Shown here one piece after another: positions 24,492 to 36,880 of a stretch of 64,000 nt of DNA. Made by a program: the position numbers and the translations under genes. The notes below the pieces were generated by a model, which did not search any database, was not told the origin of the DNA, and saw nothing but the letters and a program-made list of their open reading frames with translations. Source of the stretch: Hofstenia miamia (Eukaryota; Xenacoelomorpha; Acoela); contig SCFE01000036.1 of assembly GCA_004352715.1 (NCBI GenBank), positions 1,897,002-1,961,001 of the forward strand, in the 5' to 3' direction. The first letter of the stretch is position 1, and each line of letters starts with the position of its first letter.

Positions 24492-25780
24492 CAATATAAA
24501 AGTTATAGAACGCGACAAATATCTTATTTATATAAAGCTAGGAAAGCTAATAAATTAAACAACATAATTTTTTATAAGAATTGGGTCTAAATAATTTCTA
24601 ACTGAAATTGAGAATTGGAACTGCAAACACACTTCAAAAAATGTCAATGAAATTTAATTTCGTTTGACTCAGTGTCGATTAGTTTGTGTATTTTACATAT
24701 TGTTTTCGGAATTTCTACTCTGAAGATTCTAAAATTCGTTAATATCGGAAATTTTTCAATCTATTTTAAATATGTATTCTTGAATTGTTTTGTAGTGAGC
24801 ATAAAATTGATTAAATAATCATTTAGAAAAAACAATCGCATACAAAATTTTTGAAGCCTATGTTACATACTGCATAACAAAAACGTTAATTGCCGACTAG
24901 GAGCTACTCAAACACATATATAATAAGTAATCCTAAATTTGACATTTTTTCTAAAATAGTAAGAACCAAAATTATTAGGCATTATCAATACACATCTTGA
25001 AGATTAAATGAATATTTTCAACACAAAACCCAAATAATTTTCAGTTCAGCATTTCTTAACCATAAACTAAGTAATAAATTTAACTATAATTACGGAAAAC
25101 CATAAAGAATTCAATATACTACACTTCTTAGCATGCCTTTCATGACTAACAACTTTGTTCAAATGATTCTTAAGGAATAATAGTCTTATCAAAGTATTAA
25201 TACTACTAATAGAAATGTAATACATAGAAATTCATGAGGAAGCACATAAACTAAAACAAACACAAATATAGAAAATGAATTATTATAAAAATCAGGTTAA
25301 TTATATTCACGATAAAAAATCAATGAAAAGATATTTTTGGAATATATACAATTTCAAGATAATTGTGTGTATGAAATAATACTAAGCAAAACCAAAAGTT
25401 TGTAATCAAGTAGAATACAAAAAATTCATACAAAAAGTAGTGCTGTATAAACCATTTATCATTTCATAGGAAGGAGTCTTGAACGGTAATATTTTTCAGT
25501 GATTTTACCACCTAACATAAAAGGCAATAAGCCACAATCATCCTCTTTTACCATTGAATTGATGTTCATTGCATTATGATGTCTGGGAAGAATGCAAATT
25601 TTGCTCAAAGGATTATCATTTTAGGATAAGTTTAGTATCAATTAAATCGTTTTCCCAAATCCTTCTTTTACAGCTGTGGTTTGTGAACAACAACACAAAT
25701 CTTAATTTAATCCAAAAACACATCAGATTATCAATGAAATATTTAAAGAAAAAATGTTCTCAACCTCCTTGATGGAAAAT
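24492..25780. other. AT-rich interval upstream of SCFD1, no gene seen
   Basis: This would contain the SCFD1 promoter and any 5' exon. I see no TATA box or other element that stands out from the AT-rich background. Confidence 0.4.
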
Positions 25781-25789
25781 GACGTAGAT

Positions 25790-28116
25790 ACCTCTCTATT
25801 ACAATGTTCGACTGCTGGCATCCGATGAATATTAGTTCCAATTTGGGAGAATGTCGGAAGTATATGAATTTTTCATCTTCTCATAAATTTCTTTATCCCG
25901 TTCTTCAAAAATTCAATAAATTCTGAATTATGCGTAATCTCACAGCATTCTGCTGAGTTTGCCGAATTTTCTCAAAGCTGTTACTGAGGCGCCTTCCCAA
26001 ACTATGTTACAATAGGTGATAACTGGCACGACCAAGCTCTGATAGAGTAGATCTAGGTCATTTTCTTGTACCCCATACTACGTGATCTGCATAGCATATA
26101 AATTATTCTAGACATTCTTCTGGATAAATTCTCCACATGTTTTGTGAAGCAAAGCTGTTCATCGACTTCTACACCCAATATCGTCGTGGATGAACTCACT
26201 ATCCTGTTTATGACTGGTGCTCTTCTCCTGGTCTTCACTTGCATGATTTTCGTCTTGTTCTCATTCAACTGCATGTTGTTGACAATACACCAGGTCAGAA
26301 TGTCGTCGATTACTTTGTCCATGTTTGTCTCACTCCGATTGCTGTACAGAATGGCAGCATCGTCTGCAAATTTCACTAATTCTGCTTTGTCTGAAACTAA
26401 AGTATCATAAATAATATTGAACAAAATGGGTCCAAAGACAGTTCCTTGAGGCAATCCACAGTTGGTATAAAGAATACTAGACCGCTGTCCGTTTCGTTCT
26501 ACATAATTCCGCCGTTTAGTAAGGAAACAAATTATCAAATTTATCAAACATTTTGATACACCGAGATTCTGTAAGCATTCAGAAACTCTGTTATGAAGTA
26601 CCCTGTCAAATTCTTTGCTTAGATCAATTGCTATCACTGTTGTACTATCATCACCATTATCAGCATGTTTTTTGCACATCGAAATGATCTTAAGTAATGC
26701 ATACTCAGTTGATAAGTTGATTCTGATGCCGAATGGCTCTCGTTTCAGTTTCTTGTTGTACAATGATGACATATATTTCTTGTACACTAAAAGTTCGAAC
26801 ATTCTGGCAATTACTGATGCTATGGATATTGGACGATGATCTGAGGGCGCCACTATTCTAGAACATTTATATGAATCAGGAAACTTACTTTGTTTAAGGC
26901 TCAGGTTGAAAAAATGGAGTATCGGTTTAGCTAGTGAATGTGAGTCCTGCGAATACACCTAGTGTGGAATTCCTTCGCTACCACAAGCCGTTTTCTTGAT
27001 TGATTTTAAGGCATAGTAGACATCATGAAGGGAAAGCTGGAGTGCTACCTGGTCATCAGAGATTCGTTCTAAAATGACAGGCTTTTCAATAGTGGAGATA
27101 CTACTGAAGTAACTGTTCAGATCTGAGATACTGAAAGAACTTTCCGTTAGCTGCTTTGACGTCCGATTGATGACTTGCCACCATTTAGCACTGCCTTTTT
27201 TGGAATTTTTATGAAAACTTCCAATAACGTTAGCTTTGATTCTTTTATTGAGAAACTGAACTTGAGAGTATTTCCCTTGCATGTGGTCTCTGTTCTTCTC
27301 TTTCAGCATAACGTGGGGATCCCACGAAAACATTTTAACCTTTTTATATGGACAATTGATGTCTAGTAGTGCCGTAATGATATCATTGAAAATATTTACC
27401 GCGGTGTCAGTGTCTGAAATATTGTATAAATATGAAAAATCCTGACAATCAACTGCTATATTGAAAGCATCTACACGGTGTTTCCTGACATCACGGAAGT
27501 ATCTCATGTATCTTTTTCGCCGCTGTTTCTGATGAGGCGAACAGATGATGGCTTTGTGATCAGTGGGTATCACAATTTTGACTGTCCCACAGTCCTGATA
27601 TAAATCGGGTTGATTACAGAAGACAAAATCAAGCTGTTTATCTTTGCAGGTTGCTGCATTCACAAGTGACGTCAAACCAAGATTTTCAAGGAAGTTCCTG
27701 TTGAAATCATTGAAATCACCTGCTATTACAATTTGAGATGTCGGATATTTTGAAACAATATCAGAATACGCATCAATTATACATTTCTCGTATTCTTCTT
27801 GTAATTATATTCCAGGAGAGTAATATAACAAACAGAAGTATGTATTAAGCGCCCTGTTTCTTTTAACCACAACAACTCTGTATGAGCTGGGGAATACTGT
27901 TCTAACTTGATAACGTCCGATGGAAGCAAGCCAGGCCTCCACCCTGGCTTTGTTTGAATTCAAAGAATTTCGGTCATTTCTTATTATTAAAATATACAAA
28001 TCATGGATTTCTTCATTGAACCATGTTTCTACAGCAAAACAAAGTTCAATTTGCAGCTGATGTAGATCAGCCGATAAAAACAACGCTTCATTAGGTTTTT
28101 TCAAAAAAACGGCCAT
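25790..28116 (-). pseudogene. LINE with endonuclease and reverse transcriptase, two in-frame stops
   Basis: One minus-strand frame runs from 28116 to 26053 (688 codons), interrupted only by TAA at 27805-27807 and TAG at 26959-26961. The first part is an AP-type endonuclease: VETWF near the start, IVIAGDFND near 27730, LDFVF and PTDHKAI near 27550-27640. The reverse transcriptase follows: DHRPISIASVIARMFE, AIDLSKEFDRV (motif A), GLPQGTVFGPILFN (motif B), KFADDAAILY near 26350-26375 (catalytic aspartates) and TTILGVEVDEQLCF. A degraded C-terminal part (LVVPVITYCNIVWEGA) continues to about 25790. The order matches APE-type non-LTR retrotransposons. It may be 5' truncated, since no ORF1 is seen. 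Confidence 0.85.
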
Positions 28117-28579
28117 TCACAATCATTATCTTCAAGATGTTTCTTAGTCAGTCAATAGTTATTTTTTCGTTGTTCAGGTAGAGTACTAAATCTTTTATTT
28201 TGAATTCGCTTCTCACAGCACCTTGCTGTATCAAATCATACCGCTTTTTCAAAATTTTTTTTCGATCAGCAACTCATCTGGCGTTAGCTCTTTCGACACA
28301 AATATATTTTTCTGTTCATAATCAATCCTTCATAGTGTATAACAGATATATAAGCCTCTCATTTACAAACGATTGGAAATGCACCGATGAACTCTTCGTT
28401 CTGTAAAATTTAACCAATGTAAAATCCCGGTCATGTACAATGTAAATTAGTCACACCAACCAAGGTCATTGTATATAGTTAAATAACCATCCTTCATCGT
28501 CTTGAAAATGTAGGTTTTCAATTTCATCATCACGATTTTATAGGAAATAACCGGATCAGTGAATTGAATAATTCAGAGG

Positions 28580-29695
28580 TATAATGTGACCTATCAAGAA
28601 AAAGATAGTGCCAATCACAAACGCTTTCAAAGACAATACAATACAATACAAAGACGCTCCAAACATCATGGTTATGGCAACTATAGCGAGTACAATGGCT
28701 TTTGCGCTATACCACTTGAAACTACAAATGCGATTGTTACTTACACGAATAAACTACAAGAGAAAATACAATTTATATATTTTCTAGATTCAAGGTATTT
28801 CCTGCTTAGCGATCGACTGGTCCACCAAACAGAAGTTCGGGGAATGAGGAATTCTAATTTTGGGACAAAGCCAAATCTGAATCGCATCGCCTTCGAATAA
28901 GGCTATTATAGGAGAATAGAAATCGACAAGGCTTATTGAATCAATGCCTGAACATCTTTTCTATAGCTACAACATCACGGGAAAAACATACTAAATGTTG
29001 ACGATTCTAGTGAATTGCAAATTTATACAATTTCTCAATGTAATCTTCAAAAGAATAATTTGGCAAACTAATTACTACGCAGATGACACTAACCTGTTGG
29101 ATTTATCAATTCCACTACTAGCCAGCCTATTGATAACTCAATCATTGAACTCAATTATCATAAAGTTTTTTAACAACAAGAATTTATCTTTGAACCTCAA
29201 AAAATAAAAGGAAATGATTATTTGGTTTAATAAGCGGAGAAAGGAAACTTGATATTCCCCAAGTTTTTTCGCTGTGTATTCTGGGAGTGTATCTATTTTT
29301 ATTTTTTAGTCTCAAAAGGGTTGGCTTCTCAAAAGAAGAACTAGGCATTGTTTACAATTCAATTGTTGTTTCGCATGTGAGGTATTGCTGCACGGTGTGG
29401 GGTGGATCAGAAACATGAATTCTGAAGAAAATTGACTAACTCCAGAAACGTGCAAGGAGATATGGTTTAATCGATGAATTCATACCGATTACTGAAATTA
29501 TTCGAGACCAAGACGCTAGACTGTTTGATCATATTAGAAAGAACGAAGACCATCCGTTGATACGGATAATTCCAAAAAGGACTGACTACGCAGACTCATC
29601 CTTACGAAAAAGAAAACCCGGTGCCTGCAAACATACATCAACATTTGCCCGACTTTTTTCTTCTAGACTGTTGACAAACAATTATTTGTAAATTG
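28580..29695 (+). pseudogene. Degraded LINE reverse transcriptase
   Basis: YYADDTNLL (catalytic motif) lies near 29064-29090, followed by SLNSIIIKFFNNKNLSLNLKK. SLKRVGFSKEELGIVYNSIV and VRYCCTVWGGSE lie near 29310-29420. An arginine-rich C-terminal part (LQKRARRYGLIDEF ... RKRKPGACKHTS) ends near 29690. Several frameshifts are needed to join these. The stretch 28586-28900 in front is an open frame I could not place; it may be a diverged upstream part. Confidence 0.6.
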
Positions 29696-30040
29696 TACTT
29701 TTTTCCTACCTCTTTGAAGGTGTATAGAGGATGTATTTCCTTCTATAATTTAAATATATTCTATTGAATGAATCTTCAAGAACGAAATGAGTTATATATG
29801 CAGCAATGCATTTACTTGATTGTAGATACAATATGCAATAAAATTTTCTCACACGTTTTTTACCATTTATAATCGAAAAGTAATGGAAATATGAAATTTG
29901 GGTTATTTTCATTATACAAAATCACTAAAATTCGTGATATATTCAAAAAATGACGACGTCACTAAATATAACAGGATCCCTAATTTTCTTGATATCAACA
30001 GTAATCAATTTCATTAAAACAACACAGGCGGCAAAATTGG

Positions 30041-30163
30041 TGGGAATGAAATATATGTTCGTATATTTGTTCGTAAAATTTAAGTTCGTAAATATATGTT
30101 CGTATATTTGTTCGTAAAATTTAAGTTCGTAAATATATGTTCGTATATTTGTTCGTAAAATTT
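30041..30163 (+). repeat. TTCGTA tandem array, left of gap
   Basis: A unit of about 41 bases containing three TTCGTA words is repeated nearly three times up to the gap edge at 30164. Confidence 0.85.
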
Positions 30164-31010
30164 NNNNNNNNNNNNNNNNNNNNNNNNNNNNNNNNNNNNN
30201 NNNNNNNNNNNNNNNNNNNNNNNNNNNNNNNNNNNNNNNNNNNNNNNNNNNNNNNNNNNNNNNNNNNNNNNNNNNNNNNNNNNNNNNNNNNNNNNNNNNN
30301 NNNNNNNNNNNNNNNNNNNNNNNNNNNNNNNNNNNNNNNNNNNNNNNNNNNNNNNNNNNNNNNNNNNNNNNNNNNNNNNNNNNNNNNNNNNNNNNNNNNN
30401 NNNNNNNNNNNNNNNNNNNNNNNNNNNNNNNNNNNNNNNNNNNNNNNNNNNNNNNNNNNNNNNNNNNNNNNNNNNNNNNNNNNNNNNNNNNNNNNNNNNN
30501 NNNNNNNNNNNNNNNNNNNNNNNNNNNNNNNNNNNNNNNNNNNNNNNNNNNNNNNNNNNNNNNNNNNNNNNNNNNNNNNNNNNNNNNNNNNNNNNNNNNN
30601 NNNNNNNNNNNNNNNNNNNNNNNNNNNNNNNNNNNNNNNNNNNNNNNNNNNNNNNNNNNNNNNNNNNNNNNNNNNNNNNNNNNNNNNNNNNNNNNNNNNN
30701 NNNNNNNNNNNNNNNNNNNNNNNNNNNNNNNNNNNNNNNNNNNNNNNNNNNNNNNNNNNNNNNNNNNNNNNNNNNNNNNNNNNNNNNNNNNNNNNNNNNN
30801 NNNNNNNNNNNNNNNNNNNNNNNNNNNNNNNNNNNNNNNNNNNNNNNNNNNNNNNNNNNNNNNNNNNNNNNNNNNNNNNNNNNNNNNNNNNNNNNNNNNN
30901 NNNNNNNNNNNNNNNNNNNNNNNNNNNNNNNNNNNNNNNNNNNNNNNNNNNNNNNNNNNNNNNNNNNNNNNNNNNNNNNNNNNNNNNNNNNNNNNNNNNN
31001 NNNNNNNNNN
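30164..31010. other. Assembly gap
   Basis: A run of N lies between TTCGTA repeats on the left and the opposite orientation some 270 bases to the right. Confidence 0.99.
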
Positions 31011-31280
31011 TTTAATGTAAAATTTATGCACCTGTGCATTTCCAATAACGTTAAAATGCTCTGGCAGCTTTTAGCACGCTCTCTGCAACTCCGAAGCATT
31101 TGACAATTATAATATATTACGTTATCTTTAACATAATCCTTAATATATAAAAAAGATTGATACACATAGAGGTGAGAATTTTTTCGGGAACTTCAAATTT
31201 CTTCCATTAAAGAATTATTACGTCATTTTTTATCTGATTTAAAACGTCATAAAATATATATATATACAAAATATATATAT

Positions 31281-31457
31281 ACGAACTTATATTTTACGAA
31301 CTAATATATTAAATTAAATAATACGAACTTATAACTTACGAACTATTATAAGAACTTTAATAATACGAACTTATATTTTACGAACATGTTTACGAACTTA
31401 TAAAATACGAACTTAAATTTTTTTCAATACGAACATATATTTTACGAACTTGTTGTA
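31281..31457 (-). repeat. TACGAA array, right of gap
   Basis: About ten TACGAAC words are spaced 10-25 bases apart. They are the reverse complement of the words left of the gap, so the two arrays form one large inverted structure. Confidence 0.8.
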
Positions 31458-31463
31458 TCTTCC

Positions 31464-31645
31464 CAAATTGGTTGGTACTTTTTTTCATTCTTGAAAATCT
31501 CAAATCTTCCAAATTTCTCTCAGAATGGACACTTGTAATAATTTTTATAAGGGAAATGTGTCCATTAAATAATAATTTTGGAAGTATTTGAGATAAATTT
31601 GGAAAAGTTGAGATTTTCAAGAATGAAAAAAAGTACTAACCGCAA
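31464..31645. mobile_element. Hairpin miniature element
   Basis: The left arm (GGTTGGTACTTTTTTTCATT ... GGACAC) is repeated inverted in the right arm (GTGTCC ... AAAAAAAGTACTAACC). The arms cover most of the roughly 180 bases, so the whole unit folds on itself. No coding capacity. Confidence 0.7.
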
Positions 31646-31837
31646 AATTTAGACATTAGCGTTTAGACCGAATTCACATAAAAAGGAAAATAGTTAAGTC
31701 TTGAATTCAAACATAAATGCGATTATGTAATTTAAATAGCTAAGCAGTGATACAGTAATTTCCTTGTTAATTTAGAGAGAGAAAACGTTTTATTACAAGT
31801 TACAGAGAAATATTAAAAGAACAGACAGTTAACAGAT

Positions 31838-34200
31838 TTACAGTTTCGCCATGAGAGGAAAAAACTGTTTTGCCTTGATTTTAAATCTGCAGAAGCGAAG
31901 TGAATGCGTAGGAGGATAGTAGTGATGGTGTGGGTGGTTTGGCTTAGAGCATTGATTGAAGAAGTTTCTAGCCCATTTCAGCTTCCTTTCATGATAGTTA
32001 GTGATCTGCTGACGAGCACCAATCAAACGCTCATCTCTATTAATGCCGCGTTGAACTTTATCTTCAATTGTTTTAGCGGACAAATGCTATAGCACAATAA
32101 TCAAAGATACGCTCCTAAGCTGACGTAGAATGGCCAGGCGAGACGCAGCTTTTCTAATGGCAGAACTGAAATGATTATTGAAAGAGAGCTTGTTATTCAT
32201 TAGTATGCCATACCGAGTACTTTTAATTGATCCATTACAGGGAAGTCATCGTGCAAAACGGGATTATAATTTCGACTGTTTGTTATCAGCATTTCCTGAC
32301 CAACATTCAACTTGAAACATTTGTCGCACAGTAACAACAGGAAAAGCTTTTATTTCTCTGGTGACAGTCATAATATTATCTACATACTTGCTGAGAAAGC
32401 CATGGAGTGCTTTTAGATCGGACATGAAGAAAATTAGAATGGGCCCAATTAGTGACCCTTGTGGTACCCCAGAAGTAATGTAGAAGGTGTTGCTAAGGTA
32501 TCCCACATAGTGAACCTTGAAAGATCGGTTTGTTAAATAATAAATGTAGCAAGCTCACTTATAGTAAAAGATGTTTCTTTTAGTGCCCTGTTGAAAACTT
32601 CAGAGGATCGTGCTTTGTTCCACTCCATGGAATGTTTCCAGAAACGCGCTTTCAAATGGCCTATAAAGACGCTCTGCTGAAATTCTCCACTCTCCCGCTG
32701 TCACTCTACTTCCATGCCTGTGATCTCCTTCTGTTCAATCGACTACTGACTCGCAAATTGGATCTTGATCCTTTTGATTTCATTAAGTTCTCTAATTCCT
32801 GCTGCACTCGCTCTGATGATGTTGTCACCTTCTCCATTCGTCGTACAAAGAAACATCGCACCCTTCACTCATTTTTCAATCGTGCTTGTACTGCTGCTAA
32901 TTACATCTTGACTCGCAACCCTCCAACAGCGATTGATTTCTTTTCCCCGCTACCGAGCTTCAAGAAATCTTTGATGGCTTTCCTCTTTGCTGAGCCCTTC
33001 TTCGATTTGCTCCTATTTCATCTCCTGTGGCTGTCCTCGCTGCCGTAAAACTTGACTTGTTTTTATTTATTTATTTTTTTTTGTTGTGTATGCCTTCAGC
33101 GGCTAAATAAAGTCATTGATTATTATTATTATTATTATTATAGAAATGAAATATTGACAATGGTATAGATTCCAGTGATCTCTAGCAGACTGCTTCCCCA
33201 ATCATTTTTTTATTAGTATTTCAGGTGACTTGCTCCAATTTATCAGCCAGATGCCGGCATTCCTGGTATTTACCCGCTTTGAAAGCAATATCCTTTTTGT
33301 GCAGAATATCAAGTACGACCTTGTTGATCCATGCAGATTCAGAATTACAAACCGAGATGGCACTGGTTGGGACAACTCTTCAGGCGTTACGAATGCATTT
33401 ATAGATATGACTAACCTTTCCGTCCAGATCTGGGATGTAATAGATCCTGTGGCCGCTTCTATGGAGGGCATCAAGGAAATTATTTATGTGGCTTTTCCTC
33501 AGGTAAAAAACATTTTGTTCAGGGTAGGTTCTTGGAGTGTCCGTAAGAGGTTTCAGGATGCAAACATAATGATCCAATTTCCCAAGCGGAGCAGCAGTAA
33601 CTACAGGTTTGAAGACGAGGGAGAGCTCATGATATACTAGTATAACATCAAGTAAACTATTTAATGTAGTGTTTTCAGTGATGACGTTGGCAACATCCAA
33701 GGAACTGATTAGATTGGGGAGTTCCTGAGAGATAAACGAATGGTTGAGGTTACGTGTGATGAAATTGGAGCTATTCGGCACTGTTTTAGGGCATCATCAC
33801 AGATTTGTCTGTTGCATCTGCGACTAAGATTGGGAGGTACATAGACGCAGCAAAGTATGATAGAAAGTCTCCTTGAGTACCAAAGTAACATGTCAATGTC
33901 ATCATGTGGGTTTACGCAATCTAGTACATTTACCTTGCCAATGGAGACGGGGGTGTAGATGAGAACTTCACCTCCTATTCGTGAGGACCTATCTTTCCTT
34001 AAAGAGATTCCATAGTTGGAGATTCGATAGTGTTCTGAGTCGTCACAAGTGTCCAACCAGGTTTTGCTAACTGCAATGAACAAAGGTTCTTTAGTGGCAC
34101 GAAGACGAAGTTCGTCAATTTTCATTCGGATTAAACGAGCATTTGTACTGAGGAGTGAAGTAAGTTTTTGATCATAGCAAATGGTGAGCGACCTGATCAC
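31838..34200 (-). pseudogene. LINE with endonuclease and RT, split by another LINE
   Basis: On the minus strand, 34200-33709 is an endonuclease N-terminal part: TNARLIRMKIDELR, IAVSKTWLD, YGISLRKDRSSRIGGEVLIYT. It continues in a shifted frame to 33380 (NSLLDVILV, HYVCILKPL). Reverse transcriptase pieces lie at 32506-32264 with SGVPQGSLIGPIL, where the catalytic YADD reads YVDN. A basic C-terminal piece is at 32083-31838. Plus-strand LINE sequence at 32590-33145 interrupts the order and must have arrived later. Confidence 0.75.
32590..33145 (+). mobile_element. 3' end of LINE family A, nested
   Basis: The plus strand encodes the C-terminal end of a LINE ORF2 (KDALLKFSTLPLSLYF, FFNRACTAANYIL, SFKKSLMAFLF). 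It is followed by a short 3' region with AATAAA near 33105 and a (ATT)n tail at 33119-33141. It is nearly identical to 34975-35330 over shared parts, so both are recent copies. It sits inside a minus-strand LINE. Confidence 0.8.
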
Positions 34201-34566
34201 ACCTAGTCATCCGTTTGAGTTTGCTGTTGTTGGCTTGAATGTAGAAAAAAAGATTAGAATTAAAATGCACTAGATTTTCTGAGAATAATTAAAGGAAGCG
34301 ATAAAGAAGATTTTCTCGAACTAGAGAACAGAGACTGTGATCACTATTACATTCTATAATTTTATTTGAACTACTTTCAGTTATTTCAATTTGAACGTGC
34401 TGGATAACTTTACTGAAACCTTTTACAAAAACCGGCAAAACAGAGAAGAATCAGTTTAACTTTAGGAAGATGTCCGTTGTCTTATCAAAACATCAGCAGT
34501 TATAAGTCGCTATAAACTTTTTCTTAAACTAGAGAATCTCGACAATTATGGAAATTATATCCCTTC

Positions 34567-35330
34567 ATGGATTTTGCATCGAAGAATATCAAGTTGAAGA
34601 GGAACTATTTTGTTTGGTCTTTTGATTCTAACATTTCTTCTGATCTTGAGCACTTGTCAACTTGGTCCTCTTTCAACCATCTTGATTTTAGCACTACCAA
34701 GACATGTGTTATTTCCTTTTCTGTGGCTCCCCCTTCTGATTTGCCTCTACCTGTGAACTTTGCGTCTCATCACACTCATCTTGGAGTTCAACTTGCTGCA
34801 AACTTAAATTGGACTGGACATGTGTCTTTGCGTCTCTGCAAAGCTAATTCCTTGCTATTTGCCCTTTTTCCTTAATGTTCTTTTAATACCTCGTCCGCTG
34901 TGAAACTCTCTTTGTTCAAGTCTATTCCTCGCGCCATTCTTCTTTACGCAACTCCTTGTTGGTGGCCTTCTCGTGCTTTGTTCCACTCCATGGAATGTTT
35001 CCAGAAACGCGCTTTCAAATGGCCTATAAAGACGCTCTGCTGAAATTCTCCACTCTCCCACTTTCACTCTACTTCCATGCCAGTGATCTCCTCCTGTTCA
35101 ATCGACTTTTGATTTCATTAAGTTCTCTAATTCCTGCTGCACTCGCTCTGATGATGTTGTCACCTTCTCCATTTGTCGTATGAAGAAACATCGTACCCTT
35201 CACTCGTTTTTCAACCGTGCTTGTACTGCTGCTAATTACATCTTGTCTCTCAACCCTCCATTTTCTCCGCCACCGAGCTTCAAGAAATCTTTGATGGCTT
35301 CCCTCTTGCTGAGCCCTTCTCCAATGTACC
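34567..35330 (+). pseudogene. LINE family A, second 3' copy, truncated
   Basis: The frame opens inside the reverse transcriptase (FVWSFDSNISSDLEHLSTWS, NHLDFSTTKTCVISF, HTHLGVQLAANLNWTGHV), runs into SIPRAILLYATPCWWPS and then the same C-terminal end as 32590-33000. Compared with that copy it lacks about 33 bases near 35108. It stops abruptly at 35330, where a minus-strand LINE of another type begins, and lacks the (ATT)n tail at that point. Confidence 0.75.
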
Positions 35331-36880
35331 ATTCGTCCTACCTTGTCATGCCTGAACTTATACTCATTCTGCGCCAACTTCTCACACCCTGCTATCAGAT
35401 GATCTACTGTATCCGCCTCTTTCTTACATAGCCTACACTTATCACTTACTTCTACTCTTCTGTCTATATTGCTTGCTCCTGTGCTGCCATTATCAGTGCT
35501 TCTGTTTCTCTTTTTAGTTCTGCCTTCTTTAACCACTTGTTGCTTTCTTCTCTGTCACACTTTTCTGTGTCCCTCCAGTATTCCCCATGCATTGTCTTCT
35601 GCCTATACCTTGTTTGTCTCTCTAATTCCATCCTACTCTGGTATGCTGTCTTTCTTTCACTCTCCTCTTGTATTCTTTTCTTAGCCTTATCTTCATTTCC
35701 TCATGATCTGTTTTGTCCCGCTCTATCACTCCTAAGTACTTGTACCACTGTTAGTCGTCAAACCATTTCCATCTATGCACTTTCCTCTGGTCATTGTCAC
35801 TGTCCAAATTCCAACCCAGAATCTTTGCTTGCCTTCTCCAATGTCTCCACTTGCTTCTGCAACATCTTCCTTGAACTAGCATACTTCTTCAGGTCGTCCA
35901 TGTACCACAAGTGACTTACTGCTCTACCATTGTTCTCCATCTTATATCCTATGCCTGTCGCCTTTAACTTTTCTGTGATAGGGATTAAGCTAACTACAAA
36001 CAGTAGTGGTGCTAAGCTGTCTCCCTGGAATATGCCTCGCCTAAACCTCAACCTATGTCCGTCTATCTCAGTCTGCCACTTCCCATCTCCCTTTCTAGAA
36101 ACTCAACCCATTTCTGTAAAACTCCATTGGGCCTCTAACGTCCTCAATACCCACTTATGTGATATGCTGTCATATGCCTTCCTGTAGTCTATCCATGCCA
36201 TTGCTAAGTTTGTCTTCCTTCTTCTACAATTCTGCCTGGTCTATCAACAACTGATATTTGCATCCTCTTGTCTTTGTCCTGCATCCCTTCTGCTTCTCTG
36301 GTATCAACCTGTTCTGTTCTAAGTAACATGCCAGCCTACTTGAAATCACAGAAGCTAGCAATTTCCACGTTGTTGGCAGACATGTTATTGGACTGAAGTT
36401 GCTTGCTTCACTACCTTTCTTTATGTCCTTCTGTATCAGAAATGTCTTCCCCACTACCATCCACTCTGGACACCCACTCACCACACACTCCTCCAATGCT
36501 GCTGCTAGTCTCTCATGAACACTTGTGAACTTCTTCAGCCAATACCCATGTACCTCATCTCTGCCTGGCGCCTTCCAGTTCTTCATCTTCTTTAGAGCCT
36601 CCTTCAGCCTTACAGTTGTGATTACTTCTTCTTCTTGTCTGAACTCCTTCTGCATCTGCTCACTCTCTATCTCTGGTCCCTCACTTCCCCATATATTCTC
36701 CCAGAACCTTACTGCATCGTCGCCTGCTCTAGCTGTAGCCTTTTCTCCTGCATCTAGTTCTTTGTAGAATCGTCCTTCTTAAACTTCATGTTGTCTCTTG
36801 CTTGCTTTGCTCTTGCCCAAATTTTCTTAGTTTCTCAGCTTCTGCAACTAATCTCTGCTTTAGCTCTTCTCTTGCATTAT
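35331..36880 (-). pseudogene. R2/R4-type LINE remnant with CCHC knuckle
   Basis: Minus-strand order: LKKMKNWKAPGRDEVHGYWLKKF near 36560-36620, FSPITCLPTTWKLLASVI near 36340-36410, AWIDYRKAYDSISHKWV (motif A) near 36150-36200, RRGIFQGDSLAPLLF (motif B) near 36000-36045, LWYMDDLKKYASS (catalytic) near 35880-35910, and finally CRLCKKEADTVDHLIAGC, a C-X2-C-X7-H-X4-C knuckle, near 35385-35440. A knuckle placed after the RT is the mark of LINEs with a restriction-like endonuclease (R2, R4/Dong, NeSL). The endonuclease itself is missing because the copy ends at 35331. Several stops and frameshifts are present. Clade is inferred. Confidence 0.75.

Noticed and set aside
29943-31165. Reading frames of about 290-360 codons
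   Set aside because: They span the gap at 30164-31010, and the flanks are TTCGTA repeats.
33230-33640. 136-codon plus-strand frame
   Set aside because: It is antisense to the LINE endonuclease read from the minus strand.
35469-36767. Plus-strand frames rich in Ser, Leu and Phe
   Set aside because: They are shadows of the R2-type LINE on the minus strand, whose motifs are clear.
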